A DNA stretch of 64,000 bases, from positions 682,001 through 746,000 of the forward strand of contig NZ_VTZS01000001.1 of assembly GCF_008367235.1 (NCBI RefSeq). The letters are read 5' to 3'. Positions 28,528-37,735 of the stretch are shown here, piece after piece. Position numbers and translations under genes: made by a program. The notes beneath the pieces are model-generated. The model searched no databases. It saw only the letters and a program-made list of their open reading frames with translations, and was not told the DNA's origin. This DNA comes from Pareuzebyella sediminis (GTDB lineage: Bacteria; Bacteroidota; Bacteroidia; Flavobacteriales; Flavobacteriaceae). How positions within the stretch are numbered: position 1 is the stretch's first letter; each line of letters opens with the position of its first letter.

Positions 28528-29361
28528 TTAAAGTGTTTCAGAATCCAATAGCGCGAAGAACTTATCAAGATTAGGTATGATTACAATTTTAGTACGCCGG
28601 TTTTTCGCCATATTCTCCCGTGAATCATTTTCGACCAATGGTAAATAGCTGCTGCGGCCAGCGGCGATCATCTTCTTGGGATCAACATTGTATTTTTCTT
28701 GAAGTATGTTGACTACTGAAGTGGCCCGTTTGACACTGAGGTCCCAATTATTTCGGAACATGGCCGTATTGATGCTTCTAGAATCGGTATGGCCTTCTAC
28801 CATAACTTCCATACTGGGTTCCGAATTGATAACTTCGGCCAATTTCCCCAATATATTATTTGCCTTTGAACTCACCTTATAACTCCCACTGTTAAAAAGG
28901 AGCTTGTCCGAGATGTTGATCATGACCACGGTTTTGTCAATATCGACGTCCACATCTTCCTCATCATCCGAAATAGACTTTTTTAGATTGTAAGAAACGG
29001 CCAGATTCATCGAATCTTCAAGGGTTTTAGCATCTGCGAGTTTCTCGGGATCTACCTTGGCCAAAGTCTTTCTCATTTTCTGCTTGGTATTGTTGCTCAT
29101 TACCGCGACATCATCTATAGTGGTAAGTTGATTGTCATTGATTTCCTTCAGCGAATTTATTTTTTCGTTGTATTCGGTAACGCGGGCCTCGATTTTTTCT
29201 ATTTTCGACTCGAGTTCTTCTTTTTCCACTTGGGTTTTGGTCAGTGCGGTTTGCGTCTCGGAGAGATTCGTTTCAAGGGCCGTGTATTTCTTTTTTGAAA
29301 CACAGGAGACCAAAAAGACCACGGAAAGTGTACTTACAATAATCGTTTTTCTCATTTTCAA
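28528..29361 (-). CDS. OmpA-family peptidoglycan-binding lipoprotein
   Basis: 277 aa. Lipobox FLVSC, then a coiled coil (about 25-90, heptads of Leu, Ile and Glu). The C-terminal OmpA/MotB domain (about 150-270) begins with VVMINISDKLLFNSGSYKVS and holds VEGHTDSRSI and the ending KNRRTKIVII. It should tether the outer membrane to peptidoglycan. An acidic insert SDDEEDVDVDIDK precedes the domain. Lone gene with a strong terminator behind. Confidence 0.92.
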   Translation of the reverse strand: MKMRKTIIVSTLSVVFLVSCVSKKKYTALETNLSETQTALTKTQVEKEELESKIEKIEARVTEYNEKINSLKEINDNQLTTIDDVAVMSNNTKQKMRKTLAKVDPEKLADAKTLEDSMNLAVSYNLKKSISDDEEDVDVDIDKTVVMINISDKLLFNSGSYKVSSKANNILGKLAEVINSEPSMEVMVEGHTDSRSINTAMFRNNWDLSVKRATSVVNILQEKYNVDPKKMIAAGRSSYLPLVENDSRENMAKNRRTKIVIIPNLDKFFALLDSETL

Positions 29362-29507
29362 TATTTTTATTTTGTAAAATAGATTCTTATCTAATTACGC
29401 AAGGTCGATGAAAATAGATGTTCGTTAAAGACAGAAAGATTGATACAATAACATTTAATGGGATAGGTGGGGCATCTCACTTGCATCTATACCTCTACAT
29501 TACAGAC

Positions 29508-29545
29508 AAAAAAAAGGTGCCATACTAGTAAGGCACCTTTTTTTT
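29508..29545 (-). terminator. Intrinsic terminator after VWA gene
   Basis: AAAAAAAAGGTGCC pairs perfectly with GGCACCTTTTTTTT around a 10-base loop, 16 bases past the minus-strand stop codon. Confidence 0.8.
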
Positions 29546-29560
29546 GTAAACATATCCGTT

Positions 29561-30652
29561 TTATTCGCAGCCACCAGTAAAACCGTCGGCACTGAATTTT
29601 GTTTGCACGGCGCCTTGCAGATTACCTTCAACTACTTGAATGGCCAAATTGTTTTCACCACTTCCATCCCGCTTAGGGCTGCAATATTCAAACAAGTAAA
29701 AACTATTGGCCCGCTGTGAAACCAAGTTGGAAATATTATTGAACGTAGTCTCGAGTTCGTCTTTGTTACCAGCAAATACGCTAGAAGTCTTTCCTAAATC
29801 ACTGAGTACTTGAGTATCTATTTCGCCACCTAGTCCTATCGTGAAAAATGAAATGTTAGGGTTGGCATTATCGACTCTCTTTTGAGCATCTTCTTTGGTG
29901 TATCTAGAGGCCTGATCGGTACCATCAGTAAATATCACTACCGAAGCAGCGCCTATTTTGTCACCTTTAGTGCTCTCGTTCAAGAGATCTGAAGCCTTGT
30001 CGGTAGATTTAATTACCGCTCCATATAAATCTGTGGAAGGATCGCTACTGATATCTGTCGTTATGGTTTCTATACTCGCCGTAAGTTCTTCTTTGGAGGC
30101 GGTCAACGGATTCAACTCATGTAATTCATTCTCGCCATCAAACCAATAAATTCCCATCTTGAAAGACTCTAGGGTCGTAGCGGGCATCACATTGTTGATA
30201 AAACTGATACTGGCCGATTTTAATTCTTCAAGACTTGTGCTGAGTACACTGTTGCTCAAGTCAAGAACCAATAGTGTATTGTTGCTGAAAATTTGTGAAT
30301 TCGGGGATATCCGGGCCTGTGACTCCGATGTCGATATCGTATTAAAACAATCATCGTTTCTACCTTGTTCATAAATAGTAAACTGGTCGGCGCTAAGTCC
30401 TGGTACCGGGTTTCCTTGCGAATCCGATACTTTAAAAAAGATGGAGACCTTACCAGGCAAGGTAGTATATTGTTCTTGAATGGAAAGTACCAGATCGCTT
30501 TCGCCGAGATTCAAACAATCATCTACCGGTTTTCCCTTACCAAGTTCATCACCGAAGTCCAATCCGAAGTTGACATCGTCATCGGCATTTCCACATGAAA
30601 TTAGTAAGAATATCGAAAAAAAGAGGGTTGCGAGTTTGGAGGAGAATTTCAT
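29561..30652 (-). CDS. VWA-domain lipoprotein
   Basis: 363 aa from the ATG at 30652, giving the signal FSSKLATLFFSIFLLISC with Cys at the lipobox; an upstream in-frame ATG is less likely. A small beta domain (about 45-110, EQYTTLPGKVSIFFKVSDS) precedes a von Willebrand factor A domain whose MIDAS motif is LDLSNS and whose second part reads VVIFTDGTDQASRYT. It should bind a protein or ligand through a divalent cation at the cell surface. Partner unknown. The gene is divergent from the DUF5916 gene. Confidence 0.85.
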   Translation of the reverse strand: MKFSSKLATLFFSIFLLISCGNADDDVNFGLDFGDELGKGKPVDDCLNLGESDLVLSIQEQYTTLPGKVSIFFKVSDSQGNPVPGLSADQFTIYEQGRNDDCFNTISTSESQARISPNSQIFSNNTLLVLDLSNSVLSTSLEELKSASISFINNVMPATTLESFKMGIYWFDGENELHELNPLTASKEELTASIETITTDISSDPSTDLYGAVIKSTDKASDLLNESTKGDKIGAASVVIFTDGTDQASRYTKEDAQKRVDNANPNISFFTIGLGGEIDTQVLSDLGKTSSVFAGNKDELETTFNNISNLVSQRANSFYLFEYCSPKRDGSGENNLAIQVVEGNLQGAVQTKFSADGFTGGCE

Positions 30653-30852
30653 TTTCGAAAATTTAACGTTCACCCAAAACAACGGTGAAAATCAAGTAAA
30701 AGTATACTGTCCTTTAAAATTTATGTTAAAGATTGTTAAGGCAGATGAAAAGGTTTTTGTAGCTTTCGGGGCTAAACCGATAAATTCAAAGCGAATACCG
30801 ATTCAACCCTTGTATTTGCTTTGGCCAAACGCCGATTAGTGGGTGATTAACA

Positions 30853-33036
30853 ATGATGTATAAAAAAGTACCGCTTCCTTTCCTTCTAATAGTTGTTCTT
30901 ATTACCGCACACTCAAGTACGTATTCACAAAAGAAGAACGCCTCCTTTCAATTAAATATCCGCAAAACCCATCTACCTATAGTCATTGATGGCAAAGGCG
31001 ATGATTTAGCGTGGCAGGATACCGATGTGGCCAAAGATTTTTACATGGTTCTTCCCATGGATACAGGAATGGCCAACGAAACCTCGGAAATACGAATGAC
31101 CTATGATGATGATAACCTATATCTTTTAGCCACTTTTTATCATAGCAAAAAAGCGGATTATTTCGTGGAATCCCTTCGTAGGGACTTTTCGTTCGGTAAG
31201 AACGACAATTTTCTGCTCTTTATGGATCCTTTCAACAATCAGACAACGGGTTTCTCATTTGGGGCGAACGCTTACGGTGCACAGTGGGATGGCACCATGT
31301 ACGATGGGGGTAAGGTTGACTTAAATTGGGACAGTAAATGGATTTCAGAGACCACACGCGACGAAGAAAAATGGGTTTTTGAAATGGCCGTACCCTTTAA
31401 ATCGATTCGGTACGAAGCAGGAGTTTCCGAATGGGGCATTAACTTTAGCCGATTGGATTTAAAGTCCAGCGAAAAATCAAGTTGGACCCCTATACCCAGG
31501 CAATTTCCTACGGCATCATTAGCCTATACAGGCACCCTCGTGTGGGATACCCCACCACCAAAACCAAAACTAAACTTTTCGGTCATACCTTATGTCTTGG
31601 GCGAAATAAGTAGAAATACCGCCAATGCTGAAGATGCCGATTTTAAAGCTAAGGTGGGGGGTGACTTTAAATTCAGCCTGACCCCTTCCTTAAACTTGGA
31701 TGCTACTGTAAATCCAGATTTTTCGCAAGTCGAGGTAGACCGTCAGGTCACTAACCTAGATCGTTTTGAACTCTTTTTTCCAGAACGTAGGCAGTTCTTT
31801 CTAGAGAATGCCGATCTTTTTGCCAACTTCGGCTATGAGACCATCCGTCCATTTTTCTCTAGGCGTATCGGTTTAGGAGTGCCGATTCAGGCGGGGCTTC
31901 GTATCAGTGGAAATCTGAACAAGAAATGGCGAATAGGACTCATGGATATGCAAACGGCAAGTGTGGATGAAACTGGTTTGCCCAGTCAAAATTTCGGTGT
32001 GGTTTCATTACAACGTAAAATGTTCAGCCGTTCTAGTTTAGGGCTCTTGTTGGTCAACAAACAATCGACTAGGTATATTGAGGAAAATGATTCCATCTAT
32101 GCCCGTTACAATCGTAATTTGGGTGTTGAATATAACTTGGCCTCTTCCGATAATCTTTGGAATGGAAAGGCATTTCTATTAAAGTCCTTTGCACCGGACA
32201 AAGAAAACAGTGGAATTACCCAAGCTGCCCATCTTGAGTATAAGAGCCGAAAGTGGAATTGGCGCCTACAAGAGGAATGGGTAAGCGAAGATTATTCGGC
32301 AGAAGTAGGCTATGTGCCGAGAAACGGCTATGTAAATATAAGCTCCTTCGCCGGTCATCTTTTTTTCCCAAAGAGTGGAAAGATAGTAAGTCATGGCCCT
32401 AAGCTCAATACTTCCTATTTCTTCAACGAAAAATTTGTTCGTACCGATAATACTAGCTTTCTACAGTATCTTATAGAATTTCGAAACCGAAGTAGTCTCG
32501 AGTTTTTTGTTTCTGATGATTATGTCGAATTGTTGAATCCTTTCGATCCGACAAGGCTCGGTATCGCCAGTCTTGCTGCAGGCACAAAACACCAGTGGAA
32601 TGCTTTTGGTTGGGAATATGCTTCCAAACCCCAAAGTCTGTTTACCTATATATTTCAAGGCAGGGTAGGAGGTTATTATGCCGATGGCCGTCTTACCAGC
32701 CTTTCCTCGGAACTGGGTTATCGCTTTCAACCCTATGTAAGTTTGAGCGCCAACCTAAATTACAACTATATCGATTTACCGGCCCCGTGGAATACAAACG
32801 AATTTTGGCTTATCGGTTCCGAGGTAGATATTACCTTCACGAACAAACTGTTCTTTGCTAACCTTTTTCAATACAATGAGCAAACGAGGAACTTCAATTT
32901 GAATTCGAGATTACAATGGCGTTATGCACCTGCCTCAGATCTTTTTTTAGTTTATACGAACAATCAAATGATCGATCCTTTTATGCCCAAGGATTGGTCT
33001 TTAACCCTGAAATTCACCTACTGGTTCAACAAGTAA
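30853..33036 (+). CDS. CBM9-like / DUF5916 outer-membrane protein
   Basis: 727 aa. Signal peptide ending near TYSQ. Residues about 35-225 fit a family 9 carbohydrate-binding-like domain (PIVIDGKGDDLAWQDTD, MTYDDDNLYLLATFYHSKK). Residues about 235-727 match DUF5916, a large beta-barrel-like domain with VNPDFSQVEVDRQVTNLDRFELFFPERRQFFLENADLF split by family-typical positions. It ends in aromatic FTYWFNK as outer-membrane proteins do. A role in glycan binding or surface transport is often proposed but unproven. A terminator follows. Confidence 0.85.
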   Translation: MMYKKVPLPFLLIVVLITAHSSTYSQKKNASFQLNIRKTHLPIVIDGKGDDLAWQDTDVAKDFYMVLPMDTGMANETSEIRMTYDDDNLYLLATFYHSKKADYFVESLRRDFSFGKNDNFLLFMDPFNNQTTGFSFGANAYGAQWDGTMYDGGKVDLNWDSKWISETTRDEEKWVFEMAVPFKSIRYEAGVSEWGINFSRLDLKSSEKSSWTPIPRQFPTASLAYTGTLVWDTPPPKPKLNFSVIPYVLGEISRNTANAEDADFKAKVGGDFKFSLTPSLNLDATVNPDFSQVEVDRQVTNLDRFELFFPERRQFFLENADLFANFGYETIRPFFSRRIGLGVPIQAGLRISGNLNKKWRIGLMDMQTASVDETGLPSQNFGVVSLQRKMFSRSSLGLLLVNKQSTRYIEENDSIYARYNRNLGVEYNLASSDNLWNGKAFLLKSFAPDKENSGITQAAHLEYKSRKWNWRLQEEWVSEDYSAEVGYVPRNGYVNISSFAGHLFFPKSGKIVSHGPKLNTSYFFNEKFVRTDNTSFLQYLIEFRNRSSLEFFVSDDYVELLNPFDPTRLGIASLAAGTKHQWNAFGWEYASKPQSLFTYIFQGRVGGYYADGRLTSLSSELGYRFQPYVSLSANLNYNYIDLPAPWNTNEFWLIGSEVDITFTNKLFFANLFQYNEQTRNFNLNSRLQWRYAPASDLFLVYTNNQMIDPFMPKDWSLTLKFTYWFNK

Positions 33037-33070
33037 ACCACCATCTTAAGGAGTCACTAACAAATTGTTA

Positions 33071-33097
33071 AAGTCCTTATTCAAGGAGCTTTTTTTT
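33071..33097 (+). terminator. Intrinsic terminator after DUF5916 gene
   Basis: AAGTCCTT pairs with AAGGAGCTT (one bulged G) around an ATTC loop and is followed by eight T residues. Confidence 0.65.
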
Positions 33098-33190
33098 AAT
33101 ACCTTGTACATAAGGTTAATACTTTAATATTAACTAATAATGAGTAAAATCTTTTTATTAGAACTTTTAGAAGGCTACTATTAGAGTTGT

Positions 33191-34201
33191 ATGACACATG
33201 AATTGAAAAAGATATTCGAAGCGTACCACAGGGCCAGTGCGCAGCAATTGAAAACCGCACTAGCTACAGTGGTGGCTTTAGAAGGTTCGTCTTATAGAAA
33301 ACCCGGGGTTCGGATGTTGATTTCAGAGGATGGAAAGATGACGGGGGCGGTAAGTGGTGGCTGTGTGGAAAAAGAGGTTTTACGACAGGCACAATCGGTT
33401 TTTAAGGATAACATCCCTAAAATTATGACCTATGACGGACGCTATCGATTGGGTTGTGAAGGTATTCTTTACATTTTGATTGAGCCTTTTTCCCCGTCGG
33501 TATCGGTCGTCGATAATTTTCAGGAAATACTCAAGGGCCGAAAGACCTTTCAGGTTTCTGCTTATTATGAAAAAAAAGATGCCACCAACCCCTTATTTGG
33601 TTCGATGTTTACTTTAGGGGGAACTCCTCAAGTGTTTCGGGACGACTTTAAGCCCGATTCTTCTTTATCTATTTTCAAACAGAATATGTCTCCCTGTTTC
33701 CAATTGTTTATTATTGGAGCTGAACATGATGCCGTTCAATTGAGCAGTTTCGCCTCAAAAACCGGTTGGGAGGTGACTGTCGTCGCCGATGTTTCTGAAG
33801 AAAAGAATATATCCGATTTTCCCGGTGCCCTTGATTTTATTTCCTGTCTCCCAGAGGCCCTGGAAACAGAACAGATTGACCATCAAAGCGCAGTCATATT
33901 AATGACGCACAGTTATGTAAAAGATTTAAAGTATTTGCTTCGGCTATCCGATACAGAACCCGTGTACTTAGGACTTCTAGGACCAGCCAAGCGAAGGGAA
34001 AAGCTGTTGAATGAATTTTTAGAACGTCATCCAGAGGTTTCCGACTCTTTTTTCGACCGTATCTACGGGCCGTCTGGACTGAATATCGGAGCGGAAACAC
34101 CCCAAGAAATTGCTGTAGCAATCATTGCCGAAATTCTCTCCGTAGTACGCGATAAAGAACCTATGATGTTAAAAAATAAGATAGGCCGAATTCATAGTTA
34201 A
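33191..34201 (+). CDS. XdhC/CoxI-family molybdenum-hydroxylase maturation factor
   Basis: 336 aa. The N-terminal domain carries TVVALEGSSYRKPGVRMLI and SGGCVEKEVLRQA, with the Cys proposed in XdhC proteins to help sulfurate the molybdenum cofactor. The C-terminal Rossmann domain includes LFIIGAEHDAVQLSSFA and LGLLGPAKRREKLL. Such proteins bind Moco and load it into xanthine-dehydrogenase-type enzymes. The stop codon overlaps the next gene's ATG by one base (TAATG), so the two are translationally coupled. No molybdo-hydroxylase subunit gene is in the window. Confidence 0.9.
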   Translation: MTHELKKIFEAYHRASAQQLKTALATVVALEGSSYRKPGVRMLISEDGKMTGAVSGGCVEKEVLRQAQSVFKDNIPKIMTYDGRYRLGCEGILYILIEPFSPSVSVVDNFQEILKGRKTFQVSAYYEKKDATNPLFGSMFTLGGTPQVFRDDFKPDSSLSIFKQNMSPCFQLFIIGAEHDAVQLSSFASKTGWEVTVVADVSEEKNISDFPGALDFISCLPEALETEQIDHQSAVILMTHSYVKDLKYLLRLSDTEPVYLGLLGPAKRREKLLNEFLERHPEVSDSFFDRIYGPSGLNIGAETPQEIAVAIIAEILSVVRDKEPMMLKNKIGRIHS

Positions 34202-34806
34202 TGGCCGATATTAAAAAAAACATAGCCGTACTAATTCTTGCTGCCGGTTCTTCTTCTAGAATGGGACGACCCAAACAACTACTTCCTTGGAAGGATACTA
34301 CCTTATTGGGTACTATTTTGAAGAAGTCAAAACTATCCTGTCCAACCGAGATAGTCGTAGTTTTAGGTGCCTATGCCGAACGTATCAAATCTGAAATTGA
34401 AAAGGACGAATACATTTTGTTGGTAAATAAAAATTGGGAATCTGGTTTGGGGGGCTCTTTGGCCTTTGGCATCACGCATATTCTTGAAAACAGAAAAGGT
34501 CTTGATGGGGTGCTGGTACTTTTAGGTGATCAGCCATTTGTTGATGAGGATTTCATCGAGACGATGATCAAAACCTTCTATGAAAATGAAAAGGGCATTG
34601 TGGCCACTTCCTATGGAAAAAAGGTCGGGGTCCCTGCCTTGTTTTCAAGAGACTATTTTAATGAACTAATCGGCCTTGAGGGCGATTCAGGTGCAAAATT
34701 TTTGTTGCAGGAATATGAAGACGATATCATTCCACTGACTGCAGGTACCGTGACACTTGATATTGACACCCCACAAGACTATGAACAGTTAAAAAGCCGC
34801 TATTAA
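34201..34806 (+). CDS. MocA-like molybdenum cofactor nucleotidyltransferase
   Basis: 201 aa. The nucleotide-binding signature LILAAGSSSRMGRPKQLLPW is at the N-terminus, with LVLLGDQPFVDEDFI as the metal-binding Asp region and the C-terminal TLDIDTPQDYEQL. This is the NTP_transf_3 group, of which MocA (CTP:molybdopterin) is the best-known member; a related sugar nucleotidyltransferase is less likely because of the XdhC partner directly upstream. Together they would produce the cytosine-dinucleotide form of Moco used by hydroxylases. Confidence 0.88.
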   Translation: MADIKKNIAVLILAAGSSSRMGRPKQLLPWKDTTLLGTILKKSKLSCPTEIVVVLGAYAERIKSEIEKDEYILLVNKNWESGLGGSLAFGITHILENRKGLDGVLVLLGDQPFVDEDFIETMIKTFYENEKGIVATSYGKKVGVPALFSRDYFNELIGLEGDSGAKFLLQEYEDDIIPLTAGTVTLDIDTPQDYEQLKSRY

Positions 34807-34832
34807 GCCTATAAACTATTACTTTCTATTTT

Positions 34833-35930
34833 ATGAATAAGTCATTGAAAATCAATTTTATACAACTGTTATTGGTGACAGTTCCGTTTATATTGACAGC
34901 ACAAGAAATGGGTTTTGAAGAATACAACCCGACTTCGACGCTGGTCGTACCCGTACACGAAATTAAACGGGCAAAGTATCCTTTTATAGACGTGCATAGT
35001 CACCAACGGAGTATGGAAAAGGAAGATTTGAAAAGACTAGTGAGCGATATGGATGCGCTTAATGAAGGGATAATGATCAATTTAAGTGGAGGCTCGGGGG
35101 AGCGATTAGAAAAAAGTACAGTCAATATAAAGGAGACCTACCCTTCAAGGTTTGCAGTTTTTGCAAACGTCGATTTTGATGGGGTCGGAAATTCAGGGTG
35201 GGCCGAAAAAGCGGTGGCACAGTTGGAAGAGGATGTGAAGAATGGGGCCAAAGGGCTTAAGGTCTTTAAAAGTTTAGGGTTGCGAAACATGGATAGTGAC
35301 GGTAATCGATTGGCCGTCGATGACCCCCGCTTAGACCCAATTTGGGCCAAATGTGGTGAACTAGGGATTCCCGTACTTATACACTCCGCAGATCCGAAAT
35401 CATTCTGGGATAAAATGGATGCGGATAATGAGCGGTGGCTCGAACTAAAGACCCATCCAAGAAGAAAAAGATCGGATACCGACCCGGCTCCCTGGCAACA
35501 GATCATTGATGAGCAGCATCGTATGTTCAAAAAGCATCCGAACACAAAGTTCATTAATGCCCATATGGGCTGGTATGCCAATAACTTAGAGTTACTTGGA
35601 AATTTGCTGGATGAAATTCCGAATATGAACGTTGGCATAGCAGCGGTAATTGCCGAATTGGGCCGACAGCCCAAAAATGCACGCGAATTTTTCATAAAAT
35701 ATCAAGATCGGATTCTTTTCGGAAAAGATAGCTGGCGACCCGAAGAATTTCCGACTTATTTCAGGGTTCTTGAAACCGATGACGAATACTTTCCCTATTA
35801 TAAGAAATACCATGCGTTTTGGGCGATGTACGGACTTAATCTACCGGATAAAGTACTTAGAAAAGTATACTATCAGAATGCACTGAACCTGATTCCAGGT
35901 CTAGATAAAAGCTTATTTCCAAAGAACTGA
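34833..35930 (+). CDS. Exported amidohydrolase (Amidohydro_2 family)
   Basis: 365 aa with a signal peptide (INFIQLLLVTVPFILTAQ). The metal-site start of the family is PFIDVHSHQRS (HxH becomes HSHQ), then MINLSGGSGERL, LVIHSADPK-type strand GIPVLIHSADPK, the third-site NAHMGWY and RILFGKDSW for the final Asp. TIM-barrel hydrolases/decarboxylases of this group act on small cyclic acids or lactones. An exported location is somewhat unusual but seen in Bacteroidota. Only 26 bases after MocA, so co-transcription is possible. Confidence 0.8.
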   Translation: MNKSLKINFIQLLLVTVPFILTAQEMGFEEYNPTSTLVVPVHEIKRAKYPFIDVHSHQRSMEKEDLKRLVSDMDALNEGIMINLSGGSGERLEKSTVNIKETYPSRFAVFANVDFDGVGNSGWAEKAVAQLEEDVKNGAKGLKVFKSLGLRNMDSDGNRLAVDDPRLDPIWAKCGELGIPVLIHSADPKSFWDKMDADNERWLELKTHPRRKRSDTDPAPWQQIIDEQHRMFKKHPNTKFINAHMGWYANNLELLGNLLDEIPNMNVGIAAVIAELGRQPKNAREFFIKYQDRILFGKDSWRPEEFPTYFRVLETDDEYFPYYKKYHAFWAMYGLNLPDKVLRKVYYQNALNLIPGLDKSLFPKN

Positions 35931-36027
35931 TCGACACCAATACTGGTTTTAGGTTAGTATCTTTTAAAACTACCCTTTTACCTCAAATACCAAATTATAT
36001 ACGTAAAACTCCAAAAATCTGAAAATC

Positions 36028-37044
36028 ATGTGCTCTAAGATACAATGTCATATTATACCTCCTTACATTTTAGAGGAACTTGCCAAAAGAGGTAACGTAA
36101 GCTGTAAAAAAGCCCTTAACGATACCCATAGAATTGAAGAACGCCGTCGTTTCGCCTTAAACCACCTTTTGCAGCGGGAAGAGGTAAGTGGGAATGGTTC
36201 CCGTTTTGTCTATGACTGTAAGAATACATATGAACAACGGGTATCGCTAGTACTCCAAGAAGGAGAGAATAGCACATCGGATGAGACGACGAATAGTGCA
36301 TTTGAAGCTTCTGGCTTTGTACGTGATTATTTCAGGAACACTTTTGGTTTAAATTCTATCGATGGCAACGGTCTTGACATTATTTCTAATGTGCATTACG
36401 GTATCGCTTATAATAACGCCTATTGGGATGGAGATGAAATGACCTATGGCGACGGGGACGGCAAGGAATTCACGGATTTTGCAAAAGCCATTGATGTCGT
36501 GGCACACGAGCTGACCCATGGTATAACGCAATTTCTCGCAAATCTAGAATACAGAAGCCAGTCAGGCGCTTTAAATGAACATTTTTCAGATGTTTTCGGA
36601 ACTGTTATCAAACAAAAATACCTACAGCAAGATATTTCGGAAGCTGATTGGCTTATAGGTGATGCCGTCGTTACGGAAGAATTTCCGGGCATAGCCATAC
36701 GCTCTATGAAAGCACCGGGAACTGCCAATGACTTCGACACCCAGCCTGACCATATGGATAATTATTATAATGGAACGGCAGATAATCAAGGGGTGCATAT
36801 CAACTCAGGCATCCCAAACAAGGCATTTTACCTATGTTGTCTCAAAATGGGTTTAGATGACTGTGCGTTGCTGTGGTTCGAAACCCTAAAATCATTATGG
36901 CGGACCGCCAATTTTAATGACATGCTCGAAACGATGATCCTAACTGCCCAAAGCTTAATTAAAGAGGATAAAATTGCCAAAGAATCGGTGGTAGTGGTTT
37001 CGGAAAGCTTTTCAGCAGTCGGGCTAACGCCAATCGTGGCCTAA
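36028..37044 (+). CDS. Protealysin-type M4 metallopeptidase
   Basis: 338 aa, no signal peptide. The N-terminus CHIIPPYILEELAKRG is the short propeptide characteristic of protealysin-like M4 proteases. The zinc site is VVAHELTHGITQ (HExxH) with the third ligand in GALNEHFSDVFG, and the catalytic His region reads DNQGVHINSGIPNKAFYL. It probably matures by removal of the propeptide and may act inside the cell or be released by a non-classical route. Its stop overlaps the next gene's ATG by one base, coupling it to its probable inhibitor. Length is normal for the subgroup. Confidence 0.93.
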   Translation: MCSKIQCHIIPPYILEELAKRGNVSCKKALNDTHRIEERRRFALNHLLQREEVSGNGSRFVYDCKNTYEQRVSLVLQEGENSTSDETTNSAFEASGFVRDYFRNTFGLNSIDGNGLDIISNVHYGIAYNNAYWDGDEMTYGDGDGKEFTDFAKAIDVVAHELTHGITQFLANLEYRSQSGALNEHFSDVFGTVIKQKYLQQDISEADWLIGDAVVTEEFPGIAIRSMKAPGTANDFDTQPDHMDNYYNGTADNQGVHINSGIPNKAFYLCCLKMGLDDCALLWFETLKSLWRTANFNDMLETMILTAQSLIKEDKIAKESVVVVSESFSAVGLTPIVA

Positions 37045-37325
37045 TGAAATACAAGATAATCGTCGAAGGTGGTTTTGCAGGAATTTCCCGGGAATATGAG
37101 GGAGAGGTAGAACTAACCCCAGAAGAAACCAAATCGATCCTAGAAGGAATGAAAGAGGGTGGTGGTTTCCAAAATCAAGATATTCGAGATGGTTTTAGCT
37201 ACGTAATCAAAATAGAAAACGATAACAAGGTTTTACGTAGAAAATTTGAAGAAGGCAATATGCCTCGGTCGATTCGTAATTTTATGGACAGAGTGAGGCA
37301 AACTAACCGTAAATCGACAAAATAG
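37044..37325 (+). CDS. Emfourin-like inhibitor of the M4 protease
   Basis: 93 aa, no signal peptide. It begins MKYKIIVEGGFAGISREYEG and contains LTPEETKSILEGM and a short Lys/Arg-rich tail (MPRSIRNFMDRVRQ). This matches emfourin, the small inhibitor encoded beside protealysin in Serratia and Pectobacterium and co-occurring with M4 proteases. The one-base overlap (TAATG) with the protease gene supports stoichiometric control. Family assignment is by pattern and gene context, not by alignment. Confidence 0.82.
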   Translation: MKYKIIVEGGFAGISREYEGEVELTPEETKSILEGMKEGGGFQNQDIRDGFSYVIKIENDNKVLRRKFEEGNMPRSIRNFMDRVRQTNRKSTK

Positions 37326-37342
37326 AGTTCAAACAGAAACCA

Positions 37343-37483
37343 TTATTTCTCGACCTGTAGGCTTTGGTCGAGATCTCCGTAATCTTGAAAAATACCACAG
37401 GAATACTCTTTCTTAATCAAGGAGTCCTCTTCCTTTTTTTTCTTTTTAGCCAAAACTTCGATTTGAGGGGACAGATAAGCCAT
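37343..37483 (-). CDS. Possible small Lys-rich protein, weakly supported
   Basis: 46 codons starting MAYLSPQIEVLAKKKKKEED and ending in QVEK. It is downstream of the GntR gene on the same strand. The Lys/Glu-rich composition could be a genuine small protein or chance in AT-rich DNA. No family known. Confidence 0.25.
   Translation of the reverse strand: MAYLSPQIEVLAKKKKKEEDSLIKKEYSCGIFQDYGDLDQSLQVEK
37348..37373. repeat. Perfect 8-base hairpin TCTCGACC / GGTCGAGA
   Basis: Loop of 10 bases, 22 bases after the emfourin stop codon. There is no T run on either side, so it is not a classical terminator. It might protect the 3' end of the protease-inhibitor transcript. Confidence 0.4.
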
Positions 37484-37735
37484 AATATGATTTTTTGTAG
37501 TGGAACAACGCGCTGCGTTAAAAAATGTTGTCTTGGTTTCGATGAACGGTTTTAGTTTCGACGAATGGTTTGGTTCTAGAAGTAAAAGTATTATCTACCG
37601 ATATAGGAACGGAAGACTTTACAAAAATTTTGTGATTATTTCATCGAATGGAGCAACATCAAATACTATTGCGAGCAAAAAAAAGAATGGGGCAGGAAAA
37701 TAAGCGTCCTTTCCGACACCTAAATAACTTTTTCC

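Larger units (their letters stand above)
37326..37735. other. Intergenic stretch, little coding support
   Basis: About 410 bases between emfourin and the GntR gene (read from the other strand). It holds a hairpin at 37348-37373 and one short minus-strand open frame (37343-37483). Short plus-strand frames exist but lack family signatures or compositional support. Confidence 0.4.
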
